Shown here one piece after another: positions 1 to 8,264 of a stretch of DNA of 64,000 nucleotides (position 1 is the stretch's first letter; every line of letters begins with the position of its first letter). Position numbers and translations under genes: made by a program. The notes beneath the pieces are model-generated. The model was not told the origin of the DNA. It searched no databases and was given only the letters and a program-made list of their open reading frames with translations. The stretch is from the NCBI RefSeq assembly GCF_000765675.1, contig NZ_JRPA02000010.1, forward strand, positions 1 to 64,000, read 5' to 3'. The DNA is from Helicobacter sp. MIT 05-5294. GTDB taxonomy: Bacteria; Campylobacterota; Campylobacteria; Campylobacterales; Helicobacteraceae.

Positions 1-1
1 T

Positions 2-718
2 TGGAGAGGTGCAAGCATACAATTTTATAAGCGACTAGAATATCTTAAGAATCTTACACACATAGAATATATAGATATGAGTGAAATCTCTAAAGACAAA
101 GCTTTTGAGACTTGGACAAGGCTTGCCAATCAGTTTGGCTTTACTCCACCTAATGAAGCGGATAGAGATATTTTTGAGGAGAGGATTAATAGCAACACGG
201 GAGAATTTATGCACTTTCCTGTAACTCTATACGCACATTCTAACGATGTAGATAAAACCGCACAAGATTTGATGAGCTTAAACTTAAAGGGTGGGATTAA
301 AATCGCTCTCACTTTAAAGCAAAGAATTACGCGAAATAGAGACGACTTTACAGATATTACCTCTCTAATATTTGAGATTCCATTAAAATACGATGAAATC
401 AGAATCTTAGTAAAGACAAAAAACTACTCTCAACTTATAGAAAATCATAAGCTATTTTTGCGCGTTAAAAATTTTCTTATCGGATATATGAAAGCCTACG
501 AAAAAGAGCTTGAAAAAATCAAAAACGCTCACATCACACCCAAACAGATTATCGAATATCTTGCGAAAAAAGAGCATACGCAGTTGCGCAATGTAATTAG
601 AGATTCTCTAAAAAAATCACTTTTAGATGTGCAAAATAAGCGTCCCGACATTGTAGCATCTTGGAAATACTATCAAGCGTTTGAAAAAATGTGTGAGGAG
701 ATGGATAAAGAAGTGTAG
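2..718 (+). CDS. Hypothetical protein, 5'-partial
   Basis: I do not recognise this protein. The frame is open from base 2 to the TAG at 716-718. The first ATG (77) has no ribosome-binding site in front of it and the codons between 2 and 76 read as normal protein, so the true start probably lies left of the window. The visible 239 residues are rich in Lys, Glu and Ile. The C-terminal half (from about residue 150) is predicted by eye to be mostly charged helix. There is no signal peptide and no membrane segment in the visible part. It is followed by a 130-bp gap before the next gene. No function is proposed. Confidence 0.6.
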   Translation, partial: WRGASIQFYKRLEYLKNLTHIEYIDMSEISKDKAFETWTRLANQFGFTPPNEADRDIFEERINSNTGEFMHFPVTLYAHSNDVDKTAQDLMSLNLKGGIKIALTLKQRITRNRDDFTDITSLIFEIPLKYDEIRILVKTKNYSQLIENHKLFLRVKNFLIGYMKAYEKELEKIKNAHITPKQIIEYLAKKEHTQLRNVIRDSLKKSLLDVQNKRPDIVASWKYYQAFEKMCEEMDKEV

Positions 719-850
719 AGTAGGCGGATTCTTCTTGTTGTGTTATAAAATGTAACAAAAGAAGTAATTTTATCTCTTATATTTGCTAAAAGCATTGGAA
801 TCTTTGGGGAATTAGATACAATGAAAAATCTTTAAAATTAAGGAGAAAAG

Positions 851-1090
851 ATGAAGTTTCTAGTAGGTCTGTTCTTAATGGCTTCCTTGCTGTTTGGAGC
901 AGTGAATCTTAATACTGCAAGTAAAGAAGAATTAATGAGTGTTAAAGGAATCGGAGAAGCAAAAGCGCAAGCGATTATAGAATATCGCTCCAATAAGCCT
1001 TTTAAATCTGTTGATGAATTAAAGCAAGTTAAAGGGTTTGGAGAAAAGACTTTAGAAAAACTCAAAGGAGAGTTTGTTGTAGAGGAGTGA
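851..1090 (+). CDS. ComEA-like helix-hairpin-helix protein
   Basis: A 79-residue protein. Residues 1-17 form a hydrophobic N-terminal segment (signal peptide or anchor). Residues 20-75 form a tandem helix-hairpin-helix module with the typical LNTAS start and two hairpins, KGIGEAKA and KGFGEKT. This architecture matches ComEA-type DNA-binding proteins, which hold incoming DNA in the periplasm during natural transformation. Small HhH proteins of this size are common in Campylobacterota. The start is well set by AGGAGAAAAG just before the ATG. It stands alone: no other competence gene is adjacent. The fold is near certain; the competence role is inferred from the family. Confidence 0.8.
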   Translation: MKFLVGLFLMASLLFGAVNLNTASKEELMSVKGIGEAKAQAIIEYRSNKPFKSVDELKQVKGFGEKTLEKLKGEFVVEE

Positions 1091-1178
1091 GGGCAAGGAT
1101 AGCTTGGCAAGAAAGAGGTGAAAAAGGGAATTTGAATAAAAATCTAGAGGCATAGGAATCTGCTAGAATCCTTTTTTT

Positions 1179-1188
1179 GGGGGGGGGG
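1179..1188. repeat. Poly-G tract G10 preceded by T7
   Basis: A run of seven T and ten G in the gap between the ComEA-like gene and the decayed secreted-protein gene at 1338. It is about 150 bp upstream of that ATG, so it is not within a recognisable core promoter. Homopolymeric G tracts of this length are prone to slippage in Helicobacter and Campylobacter. Its effect here is unknown. Confidence 0.8.
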
Positions 1189-1337
1189 TGAAATTTATCT
1201 CTTTGATGATAAAAGCCAACAAGCAAAAACCTGAAAGGGTGGAATCATTAATCTGAATGAAATATTGGATAAAACTTCACAAAAAATTGACAAAACAACC
1301 ATGAAATTTCGCACAATTTACAACACAAGGAAATCCA

Positions 1338-1733
1338 ATGCGATACAAAATGTTTATTGCTGTCTTAGCTGCAGGTTTTATGGTCTTAGCCAATCTAGAT
1401 TCCACTCCGACAGAAGAAAAAATTGATTTGCCACAACAAGTGCAAACAAACAATTCTAATACCACCCAACCTGCACAAAATATTCCAATACAAAATCAGC
1501 CCACTCTGCAATCTGTGTAGAATCCACAAACACAGAGTATGTCTTATCCGAATAATTCAGAAATTAACCCCAATGTTTCTTTGTAAACCATTTTTGATAA
1601 AGTGCATCAAATGTATCCCGGAGCGTTTATCACCGATATAGGTTATAAAGGTTTTGGCTATGAGATTGAGATTAATGATAATTTGGAATTATATTTTGAC
1701 GGGAGTGGTCGTTTGATTGGGTAAAAGTGGGAT
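1338..1733 (+). pseudogene. Decayed secreted PepSY-like protein (three in-frame stops)
   Basis: The frame starts with AAGG seven bases before the ATG and encodes an N-terminal signal segment (residues 1-18), a Gln/Pro/Asn-rich linker and a C-terminal domain. That domain is nearly identical to the intact protein at 10989-11456: both contain MYPGAFITDI, YKGFGYE and EINDNLEL. The frame is never shifted, but it is interrupted by TAG at 1518, TAA at 1584 and TAA at 1722. At the two stops that can be aligned with the paralogue, the paralogue has Gln (in SLQTI and GQKWD). The third also sits in a Gln-rich linker. All three are therefore explained by C-to-T changes in CAG/CAA. It is most simply a young pseudogene created by point mutation; readthrough is a remote alternative. 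The C-terminal domain resembles PepSY-like periplasmic domains. Confidence 0.8.
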
Positions 1734-1903
1734 TATAAAGGATTGAAATTTAGGCGGATTCAACAATAGAACGCAAGAGAGATTTTATCAAGTCGCACGA
1801 TAATTTTGCCTTTATTCCAAATGATTCGGGGCGGTTGGTTGTTTTTGCTACATTATTTTTATTAAATATCACTTAATTTAAGAAAAATTTTATAAAGTTG
1901 CGC

Positions 1904-1909
1904 TATAAT
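1904..1909 (+). promoter_or_regulatory. Probable -10 box of the rplM-rpsI operon
   Basis: TATAAT preceded by GC, 64 bases upstream of the rplM ATG, with an AT-rich T-stretch upstream in place of a -35 box. This is the form of vegetative promoters in Helicobacter. Confidence 0.6.
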
Positions 1910-1972
1910 CTCACCTTTATTCCAAAAGAAATTTTGGATTCTAAGAAGTAAATTATTATGAAAGGTAAAGTT

Positions 1973-2401
1973 ATGAATATTACCAAAATGGCAAAAGCCA
2001 ATGAAATTAAACGCGATTGGGTTGTTTTGGACGCCGAGGGCAAAACATTTGGTCGTCTCATTACTGAAATTGCTACACTTCTAAGGGGTAAGCATAAACC
2101 ATGCTATACACCAAATGTTGATTGTGGTGATTTCGTAGTTGTGATAAATGCTCCTAAAGTCAAATTTAGTGGAATGAAACTAGAGGATAAAGAATACTTT
2201 ACGCATTCCGGATATTTTGGTAGCACAAAGTCAAAAACACTTCAAGAAATGTTGGAAAAACACCCAGAAAAACTCTACAAACTCGCTGTTCGTGGTATGC
2301 TTCCAAAGACAAAATTAGGTCGCGCAATGATTAAAAAGTTAAAAGTCTATTGCGATGCAAATCACCCACACAGTGCGCAAGTTTCCAAAGAATCAAAATA
2401 A
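1973..2401 (+). CDS. rplM: 50S ribosomal protein L13
   Basis: L13 is an early-assembly protein of the large ribosomal subunit. The translation has the family landmarks W-VVLDA near the start, FGRLITEIA, LLRGKHKP-YTPNVDCGD and AVRGMLPK. Starting at 1973 gives 142 residues, the usual length for Helicobacter L13. An in-frame ATG at 1958 would add five residues, but AAAGG at 1961-1965 is correctly spaced for 1973 and would lie inside the longer form. It forms an operon with rpsI (10-bp gap), the universal L13-S9 pair. Confidence 0.97.
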   Translation: MNITKMAKANEIKRDWVVLDAEGKTFGRLITEIATLLRGKHKPCYTPNVDCGDFVVVINAPKVKFSGMKLEDKEYFTHSGYFGSTKSKTLQEMLEKHPEKLYKLAVRGMLPKTKLGRAMIKKLKVYCDANHPHSAQVSKESK

Positions 2402-2411
2402 GGATTAACAA

Positions 2412-2801
2412 ATGGCAAAAATTTATGCAACAGGAAAGAGAAAGACAGCAATCGCAAAAGTATGGCTAACTCCCGGAAGCGGTAAGTTGAGCATTAACCA
2501 AACAAGCCTTAATGATTGGTTGGGCGGTCATGAAGCAATTAAGATGAAAGTTATGCAGCCTTTGCTTTTGACAAAGCAAGAAAAAAGCGTTGATATTATC
2601 GCAGTTGCTTTTGGTAGTGGCTATTCTGCACAAGCAGAGGCACTAAGACACGGAATCTCTAAGGCTTTGGCACTTTATGATACGAATTTCAGAGCTATCT
2701 TGAAGCCTAAAGGTTTATTGACTCGTGATTCTAGAGTGGTAGAGCGTAAGAAATACGGAAAACGCAAAGCAAGAAGAAGCCCACAATTCTCAAAAAGATA
2801 A
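2412..2801 (+). CDS. rpsI: 30S ribosomal protein S9
   Basis: S9 is a small-subunit head protein whose C-terminal tail reaches the P-site tRNA. The 129-residue product starts [14 protein letters not shown] and ends in the basic tail [16 protein letters not shown], whose final Arg is the invariant P-site residue. AAGGA lies in front of the ATG. It is co-transcribed with rplM, and a hairpin follows the stop. Confidence 0.98.
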   Translation: MAKIYATGKRKTAIAKVWLTPGSGKLSINQTSLNDWLGGHEAIKMKVMQPLLLTKQEKSVDIIAVAFGSGYSAQAEALRHGISKALALYDTNFRAILKPKGLLTRDSRVVERKKYGKRKARRSPQFSKR

Positions 2802-2816
2802 TTCCAAAAGACTTCA

Positions 2817-2846
2817 TTTCCAAAAGCTTATTTTGCTTTTTGGAAA
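2817..2846 (+). terminator. Probable terminator after rpsI
   Basis: The arm TTTCCAAAAGC (2817-2827) pairs with GCTTTTTGGAAA (2835-2846) with one bulged T. It is followed by TTGTTTTG. It lies 15 bases after the rpsI stop and separates the ribosomal operon from pglB. Confidence 0.6.
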
Positions 2847-3014
2847 TTGTTTTGGGGAAGTTCCCCCTTATTTTTGGGTTGTTTTCAGCCTTTTGTTGGT
2901 ATATGGCATTCGTGCGATTCTATCCAAATATCCAACAAATGCTGAAATCACGACCGAGAGAATCTTGCGAATCTAAGATTTGCTTTTATGAATCTTTCTC
3001 CAAAAGAATCCTAA

Positions 3015-5261
3015 ATGACTATCCGACCCTTTTGTGAAGCACCTTTAAAACTTAAGTTTTTAAAAGCCCAACAAAGTCTTTTCCATTTCTTTTTTATCCT
3101 CACTCTATGTTGTGTGCATTGGGGATTGCATTTTGTGGATTTTATTTTTCTCCAATCCCCTCAAAACTTCTTTGAAGGCGCATTGATTCTTACTTCAATG
3201 GACGCTTATTATTATGCCAAAGGTGTGCGTGAATTTCTTTCTCTACTTGGCTTAGGCTGGGATTGGAGAGGAGTTTTTGACGCATTTTTATCTTTGCACC
3301 CTTTGGCGATACTTGGTGGAATCCTTGCCAAAATGACAAGTTTAGATTTTGCCCTAAGTTGGAGTAGTGTGATTTTTAGCACAACTACGGCAGTTGCATT
3401 GTATTGGCTAGTCTATCAAATCCTTGCACTTTTAAACTTCGCAATATTTAAAAAAAAGCAATCCCAAAACACAAGCCAATATCCGCTGGATTCTCCATTT
3501 CTAGCACCGCTCATTTTAGCGTTTTTAGCATTTGTGGGAAGTTTGGTTGCGATTTTGTCGCCTAGTTTTTATCAACGCGTGGGTGTTGGATATTTTGATA
3601 CTGATATGTTATTGCTCACTTTTCCTCTGTTGGCTTTAGTGTGTTTGTTACGATTTTTGGGGCAAAAGCGTCTTTCTTTGGCGTGGCTTGTATGGTTTGG
3701 AATCTTTAGTTATTTGGCGGTTATTTGGCATAACGGCATTCAGAATCTTTTGCTTTTGGGGTTTTTGTTGTTTGTGTGTTTGGAGGTGGTGAGATTTGTT
3801 CAGTTGCGCACAATCTCGCCCAAAGCCCTTATACTTGCTTCCACATTTTTGATTCTTTTGACGCCTGCGCCCTTTAGTTTGTGGGTGTTTTTTGTGGTTT
3901 TGTTTGGAATCTCAAAACGCCCTAAAAATCTGTGGATTTGGCTCATTTTCACTTTGATTTATGCGGCGATTTTTGGGCTTTTGAATCCTGTGTTTGCTCA
4001 AATTAACGCCTATCTCTTTGGTGCGACACAACACGCAAACACTTATATCTACGCTTCTGTTGTTAAGACAATCTTAGAAACTAGCCCTACAAGTTGGGAG
4101 ATATTCATCAATCGAAGTGGGGGAATCGTGCTTTTTGGAATCGCATTTTTTGGCTTTGTGTGTTTTGGGGTTTATGGGTTTTGCGTGAAGTTTTGTTTGC
4201 GCTGTGTTGTTTTGTCTCGCAAAAAACCAAAATCCGATTCCCTTGCAGATTCCACAGAAGATATGCAGATGGATTCCAAAGAATCCGAAAGTGTTGAATG
4301 TTTTTTTGAAATCTTCCTTTTTCTTCTGCCTTTTTGTGTTTTAGGCTTTGGTTCGCTTATGCTTGGTGCGCGTTTTAGTCTGTTTTTGATTCCAATGATT
4401 GCTTTAGGATTCGCTGTTTTTTGCTTTGGAATCCTAAAATTATATGGGAGATTTTTTAGTCCAATTTTGATTGCAAATAGCCTAATTGTCGCGCTTTTAA
4501 TCGCAAGTTTGCATTATCAGATTCCTCAACCCATTTTGACACAAGCGGAAATTAAAGCCTTTAAGGAGTTGGATTCTAAGTTGAATCCCCAAGACATTCT
4601 TTTATCGTGGTGGGATTATGGATATGCGTTGCGGTATTTTACTAAAGGGCAAGTTTTGCTTGATGGGGCACGACATTCTGGTGTGGTAAATTTCCCAATC
4701 GCTAAGATTCTAATGAGTTCTTCGCCTACTTTGTTTTATAGTTTTTCTTCTCACCTTGCCCAAGCAATGCAAACGCTGCCCACCAAACAATGGAATCAAA
4801 TCTTTGAAGTCTTATCGTTGCCTTTGGGAGCGAATGCGTATTTACAGAGTTTAGAAGTGGAATCTCCAAAATTTGAATTAGTAAATGGGGCAAAAGTTTA
4901 TTGGGTTTTACCTTTGCGTATTTTGCCATTATTGGCAAATGTTAATGTTTTTGCAAATGTGGATTTGGAAAATGGAAAAGTCTTGCAAAAAGATTTTTTT
5001 ATGTTTTGGGATTCTACGAAAAATGCGCCCAATATCGTGCCACAAGCGACGATTGATTTTTATAATGACTTTTATATAATGCAAAGCAATGCACAAAATC
5101 CAACAAATTTAACACAAGTTAATTTTGGTAAAAATTCATTCTTGTTAAGCAATCATTATCTAAAAAGCAATATGATTCAAATATTGCTTTTTCAAAATTA
5201 TCCTAATGGGATAAGTGGAATCAACAATGGCAATATTGTGCGTATTTTGCAATTGAATTAA
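3015..5261 (+). CDS. pglB: Undecaprenyl-diphosphooligosaccharide-protein oligosaccharyltransferase PglB
   Basis: The bacterial STT3-type oligosaccharyltransferase transfers a preassembled heptasaccharide-type glycan from undecaprenyl diphosphate to Asn in D/E-X-N-X-S/T sequons on the periplasmic side of the inner membrane. The 748-residue protein has about a dozen membrane segments (residues ~20-500), an early loop with LTSMDAYYYAKGVREF carrying the metal-binding Asp, and the signature WWDYG at residues 532-536. The periplasmic C-terminal domain follows. C. jejuni PglB is about 713 residues. The ATG at 3015 has only a weak AAAAG upstream, so the first few residues are uncertain. No other pgl gene is nearby, matching the orphan pglB genes described in H. 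pullorum. It is followed after 9 bp by asnB. A long hydrophilic insertion with S/E/D-rich sequence lies near residues 400-430. Confidence 0.93.
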   Translation: MTIRPFCEAPLKLKFLKAQQSLFHFFFILTLCCVHWGLHFVDFIFLQSPQNFFEGALILTSMDAYYYAKGVREFLSLLGLGWDWRGVFDAFLSLHPLAILGGILAKMTSLDFALSWSSVIFSTTTAVALYWLVYQILALLNFAIFKKKQSQNTSQYPLDSPFLAPLILAFLAFVGSLVAILSPSFYQRVGVGYFDTDMLLLTFPLLALVCLLRFLGQKRLSLAWLVWFGIFSYLAVIWHNGIQNLLLLGFLLFVCLEVVRFVQLRTISPKALILASTFLILLTPAPFSLWVFFVVLFGISKRPKNLWIWLIFTLIYAAIFGLLNPVFAQINAYLFGATQHANTYIYASVVKTILETSPTSWEIFINRSGGIVLFGIAFFGFVCFGVYGFCVKFCLRCVVLSRKKPKSDSLADSTEDMQMDSKESESVECFFEIFLFLLPFCVLGFGSLMLGARFSLFLIPMIALGFAVFCFGILKLYGRFFSPILIANSLIVALLIASLHYQIPQPILTQAEIKAFKELDSKLNPQDILLSWWDYGYALRYFTKGQVLLDGARHSGVVNFPIAKILMSSSPTLFYSFSSHLAQAMQTLPTKQWNQIFEVLSLPLGANAYLQSLEVESPKFELVNGAKVYWVLPLRILPLLANVNVFANVDLENGKVLQKDFFMFWDSTKNAPNIVPQATIDFYNDFYIMQSNAQNPTNLTQVNFGKNSFLLSNHYLKSNMIQILLFQNYPNGISGINNGNIVRILQLN

Positions 5262-5270
5262 GGAGTAAAA

Positions 5271-7130
5271 ATGTGTGGAATTGCGGGAGCGTTAAACTAT
5301 CCCAAATTTTCTTTAGATGAAATTTACGCGTTAATGCGCCATCGCGGACCCGATAGCAAGGGTGCATTTTGGGATTCTACTCTGCGGGGATTGTTGCAGT
5401 TTTTCCACGCGCGTCTTAGTATTCAAGACTTGAGCACTTTGGCGCACCAGCCTATGATCTTTGAAGATTTATGCCTTGCTTTTAATGGGGAGATTTACAA
5501 TCATCTAAGTTTGCGTGAAGGATTGGATTTTGCATTTCAGACGCATAGTGATACAGAAACGCTTTTAGGGCTTTTTTGGCAGCATGGCGAAAGTTTTTTG
5601 GAGCGTTTGAATACATTGGACGGTATGTTTGCTTTCGCACTCTATGATAAAAAAAATCAAAAGATTTATTTCGGGCGCGATAGAATGGGCAAAAAACCGC
5701 TTTTTTATTACAAAAAAGATTCTAAATTTGCCTTTGCGAGTGAGCTAAATACCTTGTGCGGAATCCTAAAGCGCACCAATGATTTGCAAGTGGATTTTGG
5801 CGCACTAGGATTCTATCTGCAAAGTGGATTTTTTTATCAAGATGGCGCACCTTATAAGGAAGTGTTTTCTGTCCCAAATGGACATTATGGAATCCTAGAT
5901 TTAAGCACTTTTGCACTTGTTTTTAAGCCTTATTTTTCTTTGGAATCCTTGTATCAGTCGCCTAAGATTACTGATGAACAGGAGGCTGTGAGGATTTGTG
6001 AATCTCTCTTGAAGCAAAGCATTCAAAACCGCATAGAATCTTCGGATTTGGAAGTGGGAGCATTTTTGAGCGGGGGGATTGATAGCTCTTTGATTGTGGC
6101 ACTTGCTTCAGAGATTAAGCCCAATCTGCGCACTTTCACGATTAGTTTTGAGGGGACGCATTTTGATGAAACACCTCTTGCGGAGAAAACCGCATCACGC
6201 TACCATACGCGGCATTCTACGCTAAAAATCTGCACAAACCTAGTCCAAGATGTGCCTAAGATTTTGCAATCTTATGGGCGTCCTTTCTTTGATAGCTCCG
6301 CGATTCCGAGCTTTTATGTCGCAAAAGCAGCGAAAGAACATTTAAGCGTCGTGCTAAATGGAGATGGGGCAGATGAGCTTTTTGGCGGTTATCGTCGTTA
6401 TGTTGGGCATTTATTGCTACCCAAAGTCGTGCCTTTTGGCTTTTTGCAAGACTTCTTGCCAAATCCAAAATCCAAACAATCTCTTTATAATTATCTGTAT
6501 CGCTTGTTGCAAATGGCAAACGCCTATAAGCGGAATCTCGCGGAGTATTATCTAGCAGCCAGCACAGATATTTTTGTGGGATTTTATTCTTTTGAAAGTG
6601 TGTATTGGCAGGGATTCCAACAAGATATAGAAAGGGTTTTTAAGGGCGAATCTTCGCCGCTTTCTCAAATGTTGCTTTTAGACGCTAAAAACTTGCTTTT
6701 GTGCGATTTGTTGCCTAAAATGGATATTGCAACAATGGCGCATTCGCTAGAGGCGCGTTCGCCTTTTATGTCAAAAATGCTTGTAGAGTTTGCGCCAAAG
6801 CTTAGCGATTCTTTAAAAGTGCATGGTATGACGACGAAGTATTTGCTGCGACGCTTAGCGCAAAAGTATTTGGACGATGAAGTCGTCAATGCGCCTAAAA
6901 GAGGCTTTGAAGTGCCGCTTGTTAGTTGGGTTGAGGGTGAGCTAAGGGAGCTGATTTGGGATTCGTTGCATTCCTCGCAAATCGCACAAGAATTTCTGCC
7001 CAAAAGCAAGATAGAATCGCTTTTGAACGCGCCACAAAAATATAGTTGCGAGAAACGAGCAAAAATGCTATGGAGCTTGTTTGCGCTAGAAATTTGGAAT
7101 CAAAAACTTAAGGAAAAAGAATGGAATTAA
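5271..7130 (+). CDS. asnB: Asparagine synthase (glutamine-hydrolysing)
   Basis: Converts aspartate, ATP and glutamine to asparagine, AMP and glutamate. The 619-residue protein begins MCGIAG: Cys2 is the class II amidotransferase nucleophile, followed by MRHRGPDSKG and FNGEIYNH. The synthetase half carries the PP-loop LSGGIDSS (SGGIDSS at 267-273) and GDGADELFGGYRRY. AAGGAG precedes the ATG. It lies 9 bp after pglB and overlaps the next gene by 10 bp, so the three are probably co-transcribed. AsnB-like proteins also amidate sugars or modified substrates in glycan loci, so a glycan role is possible; the sequence does not decide this. Confidence 0.92.
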   Translation: MCGIAGALNYPKFSLDEIYALMRHRGPDSKGAFWDSTLRGLLQFFHARLSIQDLSTLAHQPMIFEDLCLAFNGEIYNHLSLREGLDFAFQTHSDTETLLGLFWQHGESFLERLNTLDGMFAFALYDKKNQKIYFGRDRMGKKPLFYYKKDSKFAFASELNTLCGILKRTNDLQVDFGALGFYLQSGFFYQDGAPYKEVFSVPNGHYGILDLSTFALVFKPYFSLESLYQSPKITDEQEAVRICESLLKQSIQNRIESSDLEVGAFLSGGIDSSLIVALASEIKPNLRTFTISFEGTHFDETPLAEKTASRYHTRHSTLKICTNLVQDVPKILQSYGRPFFDSSAIPSFYVAKAAKEHLSVVLNGDGADELFGGYRRYVGHLLLPKVVPFGFLQDFLPNPKSKQSLYNYLYRLLQMANAYKRNLAEYYLAASTDIFVGFYSFESVYWQGFQQDIERVFKGESSPLSQMLLLDAKNLLLCDLLPKMDIATMAHSLEARSPFMSKMLVEFAPKLSDSLKVHGMTTKYLLRRLAQKYLDDEVVNAPKRGFEVPLVSWVEGELRELIWDSLHSSQIAQEFLPKSKIESLLNAPQKYSCEKRAKMLWSLFALEIWNQKLKEKEWN

Positions 7131-7918
7131 CAAAAGAAGAATTGGAACGATACAATCGCAATATTTTGCTAAGTGGAATCGGACAAGAGGGGCAGAAGAA
7201 GCTAAAAAATGCGCGTGTGTTTGTCGCTGGAGCTGGAGGGCTTGGCTCGGGCGTGTTGTATTATCTTGCCGCAGCGGGTGTAGGCGCGGGTGAGCGGGGA
7301 TTGCTTGGGATTTGCGACGGAGATGTCGTGGATTTGAGTAATTTGCAGCGACAAGTGTTGCATAATATGCAGGATTTGGGAAAAAACAAGGCGGATTCTG
7401 CCTATCAAAAGTTAATGGCTTTGAATCCAAATCTGAATTTGCAAGTTTTCCGTGAGAGGCTAAATGTGCAAAATATCCGACAAGCCATTGCGGAGTATGA
7501 TTTGGTGATTGAAGCGACCGATGCGTTTAGTTCTAAGTTTTTGCTTAATGATGCGTGTGTGTTGGAGGAAAAAACTCTCATACGCGCAAGTGCCTTGCAT
7601 TTTAGTGGGCAAGTGATGAGCATTCAGCCTAAAGTGAGTGCGTGTTATGCTTGTTTGTTTGATTCTCCGCCAAAACACGAAATGCCAACAGGGGCAAGTG
7701 TCGGAATCTTGGGAGCTGTGGCAGGTTTGTTTGGTGTGATAGAAGCAAGTGAAGCGATTAAAATCATTACCGGCGTAGGGGAGCCATTGTTTGACAAAAT
7801 GCTTATTTGCGATGTGCGCTCACTAGACTTTCGCAAGATTGCCATTAAGCGCAATCCACATTGTCCTATTTGTGGCGAAAATGGAATCGTGAGTTTGGAT
7901 TCTGCGCGGTATGAATGA
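7121..7918 (+). CDS. ThiF/MoeB/HesA-family adenylyltransferase (E1-like)
   Basis: E1-like enzymes adenylate the C-terminal Gly-Gly of a sulfur-carrier protein (MoaD, ThiS or similar) for molybdopterin or thiamine synthesis. The 265-residue protein has the nucleotide-binding loop GAGGLGS (37-43), the Asp-containing motif CDGDVVDLSNLQRQ, and a structural zinc site from two CxxC pairs (C175/C178 and C248/C251). Odd point: where MoeB and ThiF usually have a Cys in a P-S-C-A context just after the first zinc pair, this protein reads MPTGASVG, so the acceptor Cys is absent. It overlaps asnB by 10 bp. MoeB is the most likely role, but no carrier protein is adjacent, so I give no symbol. Confidence 0.85.
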   Translation: MELTKEELERYNRNILLSGIGQEGQKKLKNARVFVAGAGGLGSGVLYYLAAAGVGAGERGLLGICDGDVVDLSNLQRQVLHNMQDLGKNKADSAYQKLMALNPNLNLQVFRERLNVQNIRQAIAEYDLVIEATDAFSSKFLLNDACVLEEKTLIRASALHFSGQVMSIQPKVSACYACLFDSPPKHEMPTGASVGILGAVAGLFGVIEASEAIKIITGVGEPLFDKMLICDVRSLDFRKIAIKRNPHCPICGENGIVSLDSARYE

Positions 7919-7948
7919 GGAAATCGGCAAGAGGTATCTTTATGAGGT

Positions 7949-8214
7949 GCACGAAGCGCAACGAAGCAATCCATAATTTAAACTAAAAGCAGATTCTACT
8001 GCTTGTCATTGCGAGAGTTTTGTAAAAACTCGTGGCAATCTACACTTTAATTTCTCTATTGTAGAATCCACTTTATTTGAGATTATGGATTTACGCTGAA
8101 GCGGGTGAAATTCGTTTCACAAATTGCACACCCGAAGTCTTGCGACTTCTCATAATGGCGGCTGGTTGCTAACATTGTGGATTGCCACGCTCGTTTTATT
8201 CATTCGCAATGACG
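7949..8214. repeat. MITE-like intergenic element plus a half copy
   Basis: A 211-bp element (8004-8214) begins TGTCATTGCGAG and ends TTCGCAATGACG, giving inverted ends. Its first end folds on itself (ATTGC...GCAAT). An internal module, CGCTGAAGCGGGTGAAA with a GTGAAA-TTCG-TTTCAC hairpin (8094-8119), recurs at 30195-30242 (reversed) and 35000-35038. A separate half unit lies at 7949-7980. This fills the 346-bp gap 7919-8264; I see no gene there. Confidence 0.75.
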
Positions 8215-8264
8215 ATAAGAAATTAAGAAGCGATGTAGAATCTCAAAATCAAGGATTTGTAGTA

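Noticed and set aside
2833-3037. Small open frames in two phases between rpsI and pglB (one membrane-like, TTG start at 2833 ending at 2976; another to 3037).
   Set aside because: Both begin inside the rpsI terminator hairpin with TTG and have no ribosome-binding site. The reading is protein-like in part, so a gene remnant is possible, but it is not supportable.
6061-6075. A six-G run in asnB as a slippery tract.
   Set aside because: It encodes the conserved PP-loop Gly-Gly and is too short to be a contingency tract.
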